Origin: an uncultured Desulfobacterales bacterium
Lineage (GTDB): Bacteria; Desulfobacterota; Desulfobacteria; Desulfobacterales; SpSt-501
Direction: 5' to 3'
Length of the DNA stretch: 64,000 bases
Assembly (NCBI GenBank): GCA_938048455.1
Contig: CALIUY010000024.1
Span: 1-64,000 of the forward strand
The position numbers and the translations under genes are program-made. The notes beneath the pieces are model-generated. The model was not told the origin of the DNA and made no database searches. It was given only the letters and a program-made list of their open reading frames with translations. How positions within the stretch are numbered: position 1 is the first letter of the stretch; each line of letters begins with the position of its first letter. Below are positions 45,864 through 55,367 of the stretch, in pieces.

Positions 45864-46644
45864 TCAAAAAACCCCGCCGGCCGGGTCCGGCGTCTATCGG
45901 GCCCCGGCGGTGTCCCGGGCTTTCCGGCTGCTCGAGACCGTGGCCGCCGCACGCGGCCCGGTCACGCTGAGCGAGCTCGCCCGACGCTTAGGCTACAGCA
46001 AGGGGACGCTCCACGGGTTGATCCGGGCCCTGCTCGACTGCGACGCCCTCTACGAAAGCCCCCACCGCCGCGGCTACGCCATCGGCCCGGCCGTCGTCGA
46101 GCTCGCCTTCCGCAGCCGCAACTTCTTCCGCATCGGAGAGCAGGCCCAGCCGGTGCTCGACGCCCTGCGCGACCGCATCGGGGAGACGGTCTGCCTGGGG
46201 GTCTTGAGCCGCTCGCGGGGGCTGATCGTCGCCACGGCGGAGGCCGGCAAGCCGCTCAAGATCTCGGCGCCGCCGGGGACCTCCATTCCGATCCTCGCCG
46301 GAGCCGTGGGCAAGGTATTCCTGGCCGGCCTGCCGCGTTCGCGCGCCGAGGCGTTGATCCGCAAACAGGGTCTGCCGGCTTACACGCCGCGCACGATCAC
46401 CGACCGCCGCCGCTACCTCGAGGAGCTCGAGACGGCGCGCCGCCGGGGCTTCGCCGTCGACCGGGAGGAATACCTGCCGGGGGTGAGCGCCGTCGCCGTG
46501 GCGTTGGGATCGCCGGCGGGACTGCCGCTCGCCCTCTGGGTGGTGGGCCTGGCGGAAACGATGACCGGGAGCACCCTGGAATCGATTGCGGCCGAAACAC
46601 AAAGCGCCGCGCGTCGCCTGCAGGAAATCCTGGCGAGGAGCTGA
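45853..46644 (+). CDS. IclR-family transcriptional regulator
   Basis: 263 residues. N-terminal winged helix-turn-helix (AVSRAFRLLETVAAARGPVTLSELARRLGYSKGTLHGLIRAL in pieces) and a C-terminal IclR effector-binding domain (GETVCLGVLSRSRGLIVATAEAG, GTSIPILAGAVGKVFLA, YLPGVSAVAVAL). Ligand unknown; aromatic acids are common. The ATG at 45853 has no Shine-Dalgarno sequence and overlaps operator 2. Its stop overlaps the M24 gene start by 1 nt (TGATG). Confidence 0.9.
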   Translation: MMNNQKTPPAGSGVYRAPAVSRAFRLLETVAAARGPVTLSELARRLGYSKGTLHGLIRALLDCDALYESPHRRGYAIGPAVVELAFRSRNFFRIGEQAQPVLDALRDRIGETVCLGVLSRSRGLIVATAEAGKPLKISAPPGTSIPILAGAVGKVFLAGLPRSRAEALIRKQGLPAYTPRTITDRRRYLEELETARRRGFAVDREEYLPGVSAVAVALGSPAGLPLALWVVGLAETMTGSTLESIAAETQSAARRLQEILARS

Positions 46645-47873
46645 TGCCCGAAGGAATCGAAAACGAAGATCTTCCGGAGGAGCCCTCTTTCCGGGTGCCC
46701 GCCGTGGAAATCGAGGATCGGCTCGCCCGCCTGCAGCAGGCGCTCGGGGCCGAAGAGCTCGAAGCCGCCTTTCTCGTTCAGACGGTGGACCGCTTCTATT
46801 TCACCGGCACCGCCCAGGATGCCTTTCTTTTCGCTCCCGCGCAGGGACCCGCGCTGCTTTTCGTGCGGCGCCATGTTCCCCGCGCCCGCGAGGAATCTCC
46901 GCTTGCGGAAATCGTACCGATCGAAAGCGTACGCCGCATCCCGGAGCTCTTGAAAAAACGCTTCGGCCGGCTTCCGGCGCGGCTGGGCCTCGAACTCGAC
47001 GTCCTGCCGGTGAACGACTTCCGGTTCTTCCGCGATCTCCTTGCGCCGCAGGACATCCGCGACATCTCCCCCTGCATCCTCCGGCTCCGCAGCCGCAAGT
47101 CGGCTTGGGAAATCGCGCAACTCGAAGCGACCGCCGAGATGAGTCGCCGCACCTTCGAATTCATGCGCCGCTTTCTCGCCCCCGGCATGACGGAGATGGA
47201 GTTCGCCGCGCAGGCCGAGGCCTTCAGCCGCCGCCGGGGGCATGCCGGAGTGCTTCGGGTGCGCGGGTTCAACGCGCTCGGCTATCCCGGCCACGTCCTG
47301 AGCGGGCCGAACGGCGGCCGCCCCGGTCTGCTGGACGCACCGGCGACCGGCTCGGGCACTTCCTGTGCCTTTCCCGCCGGCGCCGGGCCGCGGCGGATCC
47401 GCCCGCACGAGCCGGTTCTCGTCGACTTCGGCTCCGTGAAGAACGGCTACCACCTGGATGAGGCACGCATGTTCGCCGTCGGCGGCATGCCCGAGGAAGC
47501 GATGGCCGCCTGCCGCGCGGCCATCGCGCTGCACGACCGGCTGATCGCCGCCGCACGTCCCGGCGTGACGGGCGCGGCGCTGTTCGAGCAGGCCGTGACC
47601 TTCGCCGCCGCCCTGGGCTATGAAGAGAGCTTCCTCGGCCCGCCGGGGCACAAGGTCCGCTTCGTCGGCCACGGCATCGGGCTCGAGCTGGTCGAACCCC
47701 CCTTTCTCGCGCGCGGTCATGAAACGCCGCTCGAAGAGGACATGGTGTTGGCCCTCGAGCCGAAATTCGTCTTCGCGGGCCGTTTCGCCGCCGGCGTGGA
47801 AAGCGTCTTTCGCGTGACCCCCGAGGGAGGACGCCTGCTGAGCCGCGTCCCGGTCGAGGTTTTCGTCTGCTGA
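46644..47873 (+). CDS. M24-family Xaa-Pro aminopeptidase/creatinase-like protein
   Basis: 409 residues. Creatinase N-terminal domain followed by the pita-bread fold; metal ligands lie in LVDFGSVKNGYHLDEARMFAV, VGHGIGLELVEPPFL and LEPKFV. The first Asp pair is partly changed (DFGSV..DEAR), so metal binding may differ from typical aminopeptidase P. Prolidase, aminopeptidase P or a creatinase-like hydrolase are the candidates. Confidence 0.85.
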   Translation: MPEGIENEDLPEEPSFRVPAVEIEDRLARLQQALGAEELEAAFLVQTVDRFYFTGTAQDAFLFAPAQGPALLFVRRHVPRAREESPLAEIVPIESVRRIPELLKKRFGRLPARLGLELDVLPVNDFRFFRDLLAPQDIRDISPCILRLRSRKSAWEIAQLEATAEMSRRTFEFMRRFLAPGMTEMEFAAQAEAFSRRRGHAGVLRVRGFNALGYPGHVLSGPNGGRPGLLDAPATGSGTSCAFPAGAGPRRIRPHEPVLVDFGSVKNGYHLDEARMFAVGGMPEEAMAACRAAIALHDRLIAAARPGVTGAALFEQAVTFAAALGYEESFLGPPGHKVRFVGHGIGLELVEPPFLARGHETPLEEDMVLALEPKFVFAGRFAAGVESVFRVTPEGGRLLSRVPVEVFVC

Positions 47874-47884
47874 AAGGAGCCCGC

Positions 47885-49660
47885 ATGCCCTCGCCTTTTC
47901 CCGCCAAAGACCGTCGCACGCTTCTCGGCCTGATGCAGACGGCGCTCGGCCGGGAGCCGGCCGATCTGGTCATCGAAAACGCCCGCCTGGTCAACGTCTT
48001 CACCGGAGAGATCGAGCCCGAAAGCGCGGTGGCCGTGCGGGGGCCCTGGATCGCGCGCGTGGCACGGGAGACCGCGGACGTCATCGGGCCGCACACGCGC
48101 CGCATCGACGCCGCCGGACGGTTTCTCACGCCGGGTCTGATCGACGCTCACACCCACCTCGCCTGGATCGCCTGTGCATCGCAGATCGTCCCCTATGCGA
48201 TCGCCTCCGGGGTGACGACGATGGTCACCGAAACGCTCGAACCCTATCCCGTGGCCGGCCTCCCGGGAGTGCTCGAGTTTCTCGCCTCCCTCGCCGATCA
48301 GCCGATCCGGTTCCTGGCGACGGCGCCCGCCATGGTGTCCATCAGCACGGCCGCCCGGGGGGTCGCCGCCGCGGATCTCGAGGCGCTGGTCGCCCGCGAG
48401 GAGGTCCTCGGCCTGGGGGAATCCTACTGGCAGGCCGTGCTGCAGGATCCGGCGGTTTATCTCCCGGCCATCGAGACCGCCCTTGCGGCGGGAAAACTCG
48501 TCGAGGGGCATTCGGCGGGAGCCGCGGGGAACAAACTCGCCGCCTACCTGGCGCTCGGGGTTTCCTCCTGCCACGAGCCGATCGACGCCCCCCAGGCGCT
48601 ATCGCGGCTTCGGGCGGGGGTCCATGTGCTCGCGCGCGAAGGCGGCATCCGCCGCGACCTCGCCGCCATCGCCAAAATCCGGCAGGCCGGAGTCGACCTC
48701 CGGCGCCTGGCGCTCGCCAGCGACGGGCTCTCGCCCCGGGACTGGGTGGCGGGGCGGGGGCTCGACGCGGCGCTTCGCTGTGCGATCGCCTCCGGGATCC
48801 CGCCGCTCGAGGCCGTGCGGATGGCGACCCTCCACCCCGCCGAGCATTTCCGGCTCGATTCCCTGCTCGGCGCCGTCGCCCCGGGCCGTCTGGCGGATCT
48901 CGTGCTCACGGCCGACCTCGCGGATTTCCGGCCCGAGACCGTGATCTGCGGCGGCAGGATCCTCTTCGAGGCGGGCCGGCTCGCCTGCAGCCCGCGGCGA
49001 CATGCCTTCTCGTGGCGGAGCCTGAACACCGTGCACCTGCCGCGGCGACTCACGGCCGAGGACTTTCGTCTGCAGGGCTTTCCGGAGCCGATCGAGGCCG
49101 AGGTGCGGGTGATCGAGCTCGTCAGCGACCTGGTGACCGCGGAGCGCCATCTTCGGCTTCCGGTACGGGAAGGGGAGCTCCGTCTTCCCGCGGGAGGGGA
49201 ATTCCAGAAGGTCGCGGCGGTCGACCGCGCCGTACGGCCCGGAAAGCTCTTCACCGGCGTTCTCCGCGGCTTCGGGCTTTCCCGCGGCGCGGTCGCCTGC
49301 AGCGCGGCCTGGGACGGACCGGACATCGTCGTGGTCGGGACGGAGGAAGAAGCGATGGCGGCCGCGGTGAACCGCGTGGCCGAGCTTCAGGGCGGGGCCG
49401 TTTTGCGCGGGGCGGGAGTCCAGGAGAGGGAAATCCCGCTTCCCGTCTTCGGTCTGGCGGCCGACCGGCCGCTCGCGGAACTGGCGGCGGAGTTCGAAAC
49501 CTTCAACGCCGCCTTGCGTGAGCTGGGGGCGAACTTTCCCGATCCGCTGCTCACGCTCGTCACCTTGACGGGAGCCGCCATCCCGTACCTGCGGATCTGC
49601 GAGGAGGGGCTGGTCAACCTGCGCGACGGCCGCACCGTCGGGCTGCGGGTGGGGGGATGA
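47885..49660 (+). CDS. adenine deaminase family amidohydrolase
   Basis: 591 residues, the length of adenine deaminase. Metal-site motif PGLIDAHTHLAW, GHSAGAAGNKLAAYLALGVSSCHEP and the C-terminal domain (VGTEEEAMAAAVNRVAELQGG) follow the Ade family. Adenine deamination to hypoxanthine is the prototype, but the family includes other imidazole or purine hydrolases. The GHSAG variation and the operon with IclR and an M24 peptidase leave the substrate open. AAAGGAGC RBS. Confidence 0.82.
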   Translation: MPSPFPAKDRRTLLGLMQTALGREPADLVIENARLVNVFTGEIEPESAVAVRGPWIARVARETADVIGPHTRRIDAAGRFLTPGLIDAHTHLAWIACASQIVPYAIASGVTTMVTETLEPYPVAGLPGVLEFLASLADQPIRFLATAPAMVSISTAARGVAAADLEALVAREEVLGLGESYWQAVLQDPAVYLPAIETALAAGKLVEGHSAGAAGNKLAAYLALGVSSCHEPIDAPQALSRLRAGVHVLAREGGIRRDLAAIAKIRQAGVDLRRLALASDGLSPRDWVAGRGLDAALRCAIASGIPPLEAVRMATLHPAEHFRLDSLLGAVAPGRLADLVLTADLADFRPETVICGGRILFEAGRLACSPRRHAFSWRSLNTVHLPRRLTAEDFRLQGFPEPIEAEVRVIELVSDLVTAERHLRLPVREGELRLPAGGEFQKVAAVDRAVRPGKLFTGVLRGFGLSRGAVACSAAWDGPDIVVVGTEEEAMAAAVNRVAELQGGAVLRGAGVQEREIPLPVFGLAADRPLAELAAEFETFNAALRELGANFPDPLLTLVTLTGAAIPYLRICEEGLVNLRDGRTVGLRVGG

Positions 49661-49664
49661 GCCC

Positions 49665-50108
49665 TCAGTTCCAGAATTTTTCCCGCGCCACCCCCAAGCG
49701 GCACCAGGCATAGAGCGCGTCGAAGACCTCGAACTGGTGTTCCAGGTTCTGAAGATCGTCCGGGTAGCGCACGCTGTAGCCCACGGCGATCGCCTCCAGC
49801 CCCGCCGCCACCGCGTCTTTTTCGGGCTTGCCGGATTCCGAGGCGTTCACGATTTTCGCCAGCCGCTGAAGCGCCCGATCGGTCAAATTGTAATTGTGCA
49901 GGATCGCTTCAAACGTGGACAGTTCCCCCTGGCGGTAGAGACCGGCGCCGGGAACATCGAAAGGGATCGCCCCTTCCCGCTCGGCCAGGGGCAGGACTTC
50001 GCTCTGGGGAACGAAAATGAACTGGGCGTCCGAATCGATGAAGCGGGCGATCAGCCAGGAACAGGCCGCGCGGCAGAAATCGATATGGGAACGCGTCACC
50101 CAGAGCAT
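49665..50108 (-). CDS. ChrB-type (C-terminal domain) chromate resistance protein
   Basis: 147 residues from the ATG at 50108. The sequence matches the ChrB C-terminal domain: ACSWLIARFIDSDAQFIFVP, EREGAIPFDVPGA, TFEAILHNYNL, PDDLQNLEHQFEVFDALYAWC. Lacks the N-terminal ChrB DNA-binding half. The family is found with chromate transporter ChrA; here the upstream partner is an MFS carrier, overlapping by 13 bp. Confidence 0.8.
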   Translation of the reverse strand: MLWVTRSHIDFCRAACSWLIARFIDSDAQFIFVPQSEVLPLAEREGAIPFDVPGAGLYRQGELSTFEAILHNYNLTDRALQRLAKIVNASESGKPEKDAVAAGLEAIAVGYSVRYPDDLQNLEHQFEVFDALYAWCRLGVAREKFWN

Positions 50109-51331
50109 GGCGTGGATTCTCCTTCGTAGAGATTTTTCTTCGTCCCGGGCTCCGGCCGGCGCAACTCCAGAATTCCGAGTCCGAAGATCGCAAGCGCCAT
50201 TCCGGCGCCGACGACGCAGACCCCGCCCCAGCCCGCCCCCTGGTAGGCCTGGCCGCACAGGGTGATGCCCGCCGTCCCGCCGAGGTAATAGCCCAGAACG
50301 TAGAGCGCGTTCGCCCGACCCCGGCCGGCCTCAAGCCTGCGGTTCAGAGCGCCCACCGCCGCGGCATGCACCGAAAAAAAACCGAGGCAGGCCCCGCACA
50401 AGCCCAGGATCACGGCGGTATAGAACGGAACGAGCGTCAGTGCAAGAGAACCTCCCAGGACCACCGCGCCGGCCGCCATCGTGACGCCGTTTCCGAAGCG
50501 GTTGCTGATGCGCCCCGAGAGCGGGGCGATGAGCACCCCCAGAAGGTAGACGAGATAGAGGCTCGTGATCCGGCCGGTCGAGGCCCGAAAAGGCTCGCCG
50601 GCGAGGTAGAAGGGCAGGTAGTTGAAGAGCGCCGAGAAGACGAAAAACGCACCGAATCCCGCCGCGATCGGCCGCTGAAGCCCCGGACGCCGGAGCAGAG
50701 CCGAGATTGCAGGTTCCATCCCCGGTTCGTTTCGCCCTCGCCCGCCCTCGCGCGGCAAGACCCGGAGGGCGAGCAAGGTCGCCAGGGCGGTGAGCCCGGC
50801 GCAGACCCCGAACCCCCAGCGCCAGTGGAGAAGGGGATGAATCCAACCTCCGACCAAGCGTCCGCCGAGCCCGCCCACGACCGTCGCCGCGACATAGGAT
50901 CCGAGGATCACATTGAGCCGCGCCGGAGGAAGGCGGCGGGCGAGATCGGCGGCGATGCAGGTCGTGAGCGCCGGCAAAAAGAGCCCCTGCAGGAAACGAA
51001 GGCCGATCAGGACCTCCAGCGAAGGCGCCAGCGCGCAAAGCAGGCTGCACCCGGCGACGACCCCGCCCCCGGCGAGGATCAGCGGCGGAACGGGATGGCG
51101 GTCCGCCAGACGCCCGAAAGGCAGGTTGGCGAGCGCAATCCCCAGGATCACGGCGGAAACGGCGAAAGAAGCCGCGGTTTCTCCGGCGCCGAATTCCGAC
51201 TGGAGCACGGGAAGCACGGGCTGGACGAGGTAGATGTTCGTGAAGCCCGAGGCGACCAGGAAAAAAACCGCCGTCTGCAAGCGGCGGGAAACGGGGGGGA
51301 AGGCTTCCGGAAGCCCAAAGGAAGGGTTCAA
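50096..51331 (-). CDS. MFS transporter
   Basis: 411 residues from a TTG (MNPSFGLPEAF) with GGGGAG 7 nt upstream; the frame has no ATG at the right place. Twelve hydrophobic segments, the MFS motif LPFGRLADRHP and later repeats (LSGRISNRFGNG). It may pair with the ChrB-like protein through the 13-bp gene overlap. Substrate unknown; sugar efflux/drug export (YnfM-like) is the closest appearance. Confidence 0.82.
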   Translation of the reverse strand: MNPSFGLPEAFPPVSRRLQTAVFFLVASGFTNIYLVQPVLPVLQSEFGAGETAASFAVSAVILGIALANLPFGRLADRHPVPPLILAGGGVVAGCSLLCALAPSLEVLIGLRFLQGLFLPALTTCIAADLARRLPPARLNVILGSYVAATVVGGLGGRLVGGWIHPLLHWRWGFGVCAGLTALATLLALRVLPREGGRGRNEPGMEPAISALLRRPGLQRPIAAGFGAFFVFSALFNYLPFYLAGEPFRASTGRITSLYLVYLLGVLIAPLSGRISNRFGNGVTMAAGAVVLGGSLALTLVPFYTAVILGLCGACLGFFSVHAAAVGALNRRLEAGRGRANALYVLGYYLGGTAGITLCGQAYQGAGWGGVCVVGAGMALAIFGLGILELRRPEPGTKKNLYEGESTPCSG

Positions 51332-51350
51332 GGTCAAGCTCCCCGAGGCG

Positions 51351-51884
51351 TCACGGCCGAAGCCGGTAGCAGAAATCGCAGCTCGCGGCACTCTCCAGGA
51401 TTGTCGGGCCGCGGTCGAGACGGATCGCGGGATTGAAGCCCGAGACGAGCGCCGCGTCCCGGGCGCAGGAGAGAAGAACGCCGAGTTCGGGGATTCCGAG
51501 CTCGCGGTACAGTTCCGCATACCGGCAGCGCGTGACCCGGTAAGCCCATACGCTTTCGCTTTCTTCCCGCGGCTCGACTTCGATCGCCCCGCCCCGCATC
51601 CAGGGCTCCATCGCCCGGCGAAAGTGGATCAGCGACCTGCCCCCCGCCCGCTCGGCGAGCTCGGCGCCCTGGCGCCTCGCCGCCGCTTCGATCACTCGGG
51701 TCAGGGTCTCGACCACGGGCTCCCGGCCGCACCGGGCTTCCAGCGCCGCCAGAAGGGGGGCGAGAATCCGGGCCTCGACTTCCCGGCGCACGAGAACCCC
51801 AATCCGCGCATTCAGTTCATCCGGCGGCAACCGCGCGAACGCCTCCGCGATGATCTCTTCCGGGTCAGGGGAGCCTTTCGCCAT
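51351..51884 (-). CDS. L-2-amino-thiazoline-4-carboxylic acid hydrolase family protein
   Basis: 177 residues. The conserved C-terminal half (CRYAELYRELGIPELGVLLSC, then FNPAIRLDRGPTILESAASCDFCYR in pieces) matches the ATC-hydrolase family. Such proteins occur widely as orphans and are usually of unknown substrate. I used the ATG at 51884 because GGAG lies 6 nt upstream; the ATG at 51890 is very close to it. A likely promoter lies at 51915-51943. Confidence 0.78.
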   Translation of the reverse strand: MAKGSPDPEEIIAEAFARLPPDELNARIGVLVRREVEARILAPLLAALEARCGREPVVETLTRVIEAAARRQGAELAERAGGRSLIHFRRAMEPWMRGGAIEVEPREESESVWAYRVTRCRYAELYRELGIPELGVLLSCARDAALVSGFNPAIRLDRGPTILESAASCDFCYRLRP

Positions 51885-51914
51885 GGGCATCTCCGCTTTT
51901 CGCTGGGTTCGAAT

Positions 51915-51943
51915 ACCATAAAGGCAGCCGTCCCGGAAAACAA
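51915..51943 (-). promoter_or_regulatory. promoter of the ATC-hydrolase-like gene
   Basis: Minus strand: TTGTTT, 17-nt spacer, TATGGT, 31 nt before the ATG at 51884. Moderately good match. Confidence 0.45.
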
Positions 51944-51959
51944 GATCGGATCTCTTCGA

Positions 51960-51988
51960 TTGCGAACCGGCCGCAATCGGCGTATGCT
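51960..51988 (+). promoter_or_regulatory. promoter of the ferredoxin-ZIP-LysE genes
   Basis: TTGCGA, 17-nt spacer, TATGCT. The start site would be near 51995, which argues for the ATG at 52057 rather than the GTG at 52000. Confidence 0.5.
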
Positions 51989-52056
51989 ACCGTCCACCCG
52001 TGCGCCATGCGCTTCGCCACCGCGACGGGTTGGCCGCCGGGGACGTTCGTCGGACG

Positions 52057-53022
52057 ATGCAACCGCTGCCCTCCACCGTCTCTTTTCTCCAGGCCCTCCG
52101 CCGCCGCTTCGGCTGGAACTTCGGCCAATGGCTCCACGCCTGGGCCTATATCCGCTTTCCCTACACCTACATCGCCCTCGCCACGGGGGCACACCCCCTC
52201 TGCCGTCGGTGGCCAAAGCGGAGACACCTTGAGCGCCCCCGGCGAACGGGCGTCCTCGGGCGCGCCTTCGCCGACGGCTACCACGGCAAGGTCATCCTGC
52301 CGCCTGCCGCCAGACGTCTGGTGACGCTGGAGAAACCGCTTCACCTGCCCCGGCTGGAAACGGTCCTCCCCTACCCTCGGGCGCGCGATCTGATCCTCGA
52401 ACACCCCGACCACCTGGTTCTCCTCGACTGCCCCTGCCGCAGCGCACGGTCGAACCCCTGCCTGCCGCTCGATGTCTGCATCATCGTCGGCGAGCCGTTC
52501 GCCTCTTTCGTCGCCGATCATCACCCGCGGCGCAGCCGTCGGGTTTCGCCGGAGGAAGCCCTCGCCGTGCTCTCCGCCTGCCGGCAACGCGGAAATGTGC
52601 ACCATGCCTTTTTCAAGGAGGCCATGCTCGGCCGCTTTTATGCGATCTGCAACTGCTGCCCCTGTTGCTGCGGCGCCCTCCAGGCCTGGAGAAGGGGGAT
52701 CCCCATGCTCGCCCCCTCGGGATATCGACCGCGCATCGAGGACGCCGCGTGCCGGGGCTGCGGGACCTGCCGCGCGCGCTGCCCGTGCGGCGCGATCGAT
52801 CTGAAGGAAGGTCGCGCACGCCTGAACCCCGGGCGCTGCCTCGGCTGCGGGCTCTGCACCGAGGCATGCCCCGCCGGAGCGATACACCTGGAGCGCGCTC
52901 CCGAAACCGGTGACCCCTTGGATCTCCCGCTGGCCGGGCGATCCGACCGGCAGCCGCCTGTCCACGGCCCGGGTCTCCCGGGAATCCCACGGCAGAGAGA
53001 AAATCACCGGAGGCGCGGATGA
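52057..53022 (+). CDS. 4Fe-4S cluster protein with CC-rich motif
   Basis: 321 residues. The first half has a DCPCRS motif (about 125) and a dense cysteine run ([12 protein letters not shown], about 197-207). The C-terminal half has two ferredoxin quartets ([16 protein letters not shown] and [16 protein letters not shown]). A 4Fe-4S dicluster protein of unknown partner, perhaps electron transfer. The RBS is weak. It overlaps the ZIP gene by 4 bp (ATGA). Confidence 0.8.
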   Translation: MQPLPSTVSFLQALRRRFGWNFGQWLHAWAYIRFPYTYIALATGAHPLCRRWPKRRHLERPRRTGVLGRAFADGYHGKVILPPAARRLVTLEKPLHLPRLETVLPYPRARDLILEHPDHLVLLDCPCRSARSNPCLPLDVCIIVGEPFASFVADHHPRRSRRVSPEEALAVLSACRQRGNVHHAFFKEAMLGRFYAICNCCPCCCGALQAWRRGIPMLAPSGYRPRIEDAACRGCGTCRARCPCGAIDLKEGRARLNPGRCLGCGLCTEACPAGAIHLERAPETGDPLDLPLAGRSDRQPPVHGPGLPGIPRQRENHRRRG

Positions 53023-53831
53023 TCGAAGGCTTTGCTTCTCTCTCCCCCATCCTGCAGGCCTTTCTGGCGACTCTCTTTACGTGGTTTCTGACCGCTCTCG
53101 GAGCGGGGCTCGTCTTTTTCTTCCGGGAAATCCGCCTGCAGGTGCTGAACGGCATGCTGGGCTTCGCCTCGGGCGTGATGATCGCCGCCAGCTACTGGTC
53201 GCTTCTCGCTCCGGCGATCGAGATGGCCGAGGAAGGGGGGGGGACTCCATGGATCCCGGCGGTTACGGGATTTCTCGCCGGGGGTCTTTTCATCTGGGGC
53301 ATCGACCGTCTGCTTCCTCACCTGCATGCCGGCCTGCCGCGGGAGAGCGCCGAGGGGCTCCCCAGCTCCTGGCGCCGGAGCCTCCTGCTCGTGCTCGCCA
53401 TCACGATCCACAACATTCCCGAGGGGTTGGCGGTGGGCATCGCTTTCGGCGCGCTCGCCGCCGATCTCCCCTCCGTTTCGCTCGCCGGCGCCGTGGCGCT
53501 CGCCCTGGGCATCGGCATCCAAAATTTCCCGGAGGGTGCCGCCGTCGCCATCCCGCTGCGGCGCGAGGGGATCTCGCGCCGCAAAAGCTTTTGGCTCGGG
53601 CAGGCCTCGGGCATGGTCGAACCGGCGGCCGGCGTGCTGGGAGCGGCGGCCGTGGTTTTCATCCAGCCGATTCTGCCCTTTGCGCTCGCCTTCGCCGCCG
53701 GTGCGATGATCTACGTCGTAGTCGAGGAGCTGATCCCCGCCGCCCGGCAGGAAAAGCACAGCGATTTCGCCACGTTGGGGGCCATGCTCGGCTTCGCCGC
53801 CATGATGACCTTGGACGTCGCTTTCGGCTGA
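53019..53831 (+). CDS. ZIP-family metal transporter
   Basis: 270 residues, eight hydrophobic segments with the ZIP metal-site motifs [10 protein letters not shown] and the [17 protein letters not shown] block (ZupT/GufA group). Likely zinc or another divalent-metal uptake. Translational coupling to the upstream ferredoxin gene is likely. Confidence 0.93.
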   Translation: MIEGFASLSPILQAFLATLFTWFLTALGAGLVFFFREIRLQVLNGMLGFASGVMIAASYWSLLAPAIEMAEEGGGTPWIPAVTGFLAGGLFIWGIDRLLPHLHAGLPRESAEGLPSSWRRSLLLVLAITIHNIPEGLAVGIAFGALAADLPSVSLAGAVALALGIGIQNFPEGAAVAIPLRREGISRRKSFWLGQASGMVEPAAGVLGAAAVVFIQPILPFALAFAAGAMIYVVVEELIPAARQEKHSDFATLGAMLGFAAMMTLDVAFG

Positions 53832-53840
53832 CCGCTTGCG

Positions 53841-54470
53841 ATGGAGATTTTCCCCGGAGACCTTCTGCTGCGCGGCTTGGTGCTGGGGCTCGCCGCCGGC
53901 TTCTCGCCCGGGCCGCTGACCGTGCTCGTCGTCTCCGAAACTCTGCGCCACGGCCTGCGCTCGGGGTTGATGGTCGCGCTTGCCCCTTTGCTGACCGATC
54001 TGCCGATCATCGTCCTCGCCGTCTTTCTGCTCGACCGGCTCGCGGAGCGGCCGGCGCTCCTCGGCGGGATCGCCCTTCTCGGCGCCGCGTACCTCTTTCA
54101 CCTCGGCTGGGAGAGTCTTCGACCGCCGCGGCCGGGCGGGATTCCGGCCTCCCCCGCCCCCCGGGCCCTGCTGCGGGGGATGGGCGCCAATTTTCTCAAC
54201 CCGAACCCCTACATCTTCTGGGTCGGGGTGGGAACGCCCTTGTTGCTCGAGGCCGGTGCGCGCTCCGGACTGCACGCGGCCGCATTCGCCGGCGCTTTCT
54301 TCTTCTTTCTCGTGGGCTCGAAGATCGCGCTTGCGCGCCTGGTCGATCGATCGCGCGGCTTTCTCGAGGGCAAGGCCTTCCGCCGGATCCAGGCGCTGCT
54401 CGGCCTTTGCCTGATGGCCTACGGAGTCCTGCTCGTGAAGGAGGGAATCCGGCGTTTAGCGGGGGGATGA
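53841..54470 (+). CDS. LysE-family exporter
   Basis: 209 residues, about six hydrophobic helices. GLAAGFSPGPLTVLVVSETLRHG and NFLNPNPYIFWV are family motifs (RhtB/LysE amino-acid or homoserine-lactone efflux). Substrate unknown. Lies 9 bp after the ZIP gene and converges with fdhD. Confidence 0.87.
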   Translation: MEIFPGDLLLRGLVLGLAAGFSPGPLTVLVVSETLRHGLRSGLMVALAPLLTDLPIIVLAVFLLDRLAERPALLGGIALLGAAYLFHLGWESLRPPRPGGIPASPAPRALLRGMGANFLNPNPYIFWVGVGTPLLLEAGARSGLHAAAFAGAFFFFLVGSKIALARLVDRSRGFLEGKAFRRIQALLGLCLMAYGVLLVKEGIRRLAGG

Positions 54471-54517
54471 GGGAAGGGCTCCGCGGCGTGCGGCGGGTAG
54501 GGCGCCCGCGATGCCGA

Positions 54518-55360
54518 TCATTCGGCGAGGCGGTCCTCGCCGCTGAAGACGAGAAACCCCTCTTCGCCCTCGCCGCAGAGCAAGCCAAGATGAAGCTTGC
54601 GGGCCATTTCGACGGCGAGCGCCGTCGGCCGGGAAAGCGCGAGGATGGCACCGATCCGAGCCCGGGCGGCCTTCTGGACGAGTTCGTAGCTGACGCGGGA
54701 GGAAAGGACGAGCAGGGAGGCCTCCGCCAGCCTCCGTTCGAGGAGAAGCTTTCCGACCGCCTTGTCGACGGCGTTGTGCCGGCCGACATCCTCGGCGAAA
54801 GCGAGCCCGTGAGCTTCCCGGTCCACGAGAAAAGCGGCGTGGGAGCCGCGGGTGCTGCGGTAGCATTGCTGCCTGGCGAGCAGGGAGCGGACCGCCTCGC
54901 GCAGAACGCCCCTCGCCGGAAGAGGCGCCGGAGCGAGAGGCTTGATCTGCTGCATCAGCTCCTCGAGCATCTGCTTGCCGCAGATCCCACAGCTGGTCTG
55001 GCTGAGAAATCCGCGGCGCGCCAGCAAGGGAGCGACGGCCCGAGCGCGTTCCGGCCGGAGTCGGATTTCGACCACGTTCGGGTCAAGATCGGCGCAGAAG
55101 CCGATCCCGGCGAAATCCTCGGCCGCCTCCACGAGGCCTTCGGCCAGACAAAAACCCGCCGCGTGGGCGATCTCCTCGCCCGGCGTGCGCATCACCGCCG
55201 CGTAGGCGGAGCCCTCGATGCGGAAGAGAAGCGGCTCCTCGCCGATCAGCTCGCGGGAATCCGCCTTGGCCCCTGCGGCGTCCAGATGGAGCACGGGGCG
55301 TCGGACGCTGCGGGAAGAAGCGGAAGTCGGCTCGTCGGTATCCCGGGGACGGTCCGTCAT
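54518..55360 (-). CDS. fdhD: formate dehydrogenase accessory sulfurtransferase FdhD
   Basis: 280 residues. Conserved RTPGEEIAHAAGF, the catalytic SC124GIC127G pair, AFAEDVGRHNAVDKAVG and SSRVSYELVQKAARARI motifs. FdhD transfers sulfur from IscS to the molybdenum/tungsten bis-PGD cofactor. It starts 7 bp after the bamF stop, in the bam operon. No formate dehydrogenase is in the window. Confidence 0.95.
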   Translation of the reverse strand: MTDRPRDTDEPTSASSRSVRRPVLHLDAAGAKADSRELIGEEPLLFRIEGSAYAAVMRTPGEEIAHAAGFCLAEGLVEAAEDFAGIGFCADLDPNVVEIRLRPERARAVAPLLARRGFLSQTSCGICGKQMLEELMQQIKPLAPAPLPARGVLREAVRSLLARQQCYRSTRGSHAAFLVDREAHGLAFAEDVGRHNAVDKAVGKLLLERRLAEASLLVLSSRVSYELVQKAARARIGAILALSRPTALAVEMARKLHLGLLCGEGEEGFLVFSGEDRLAE

Positions 55361-55367
55361 GGAGGGT

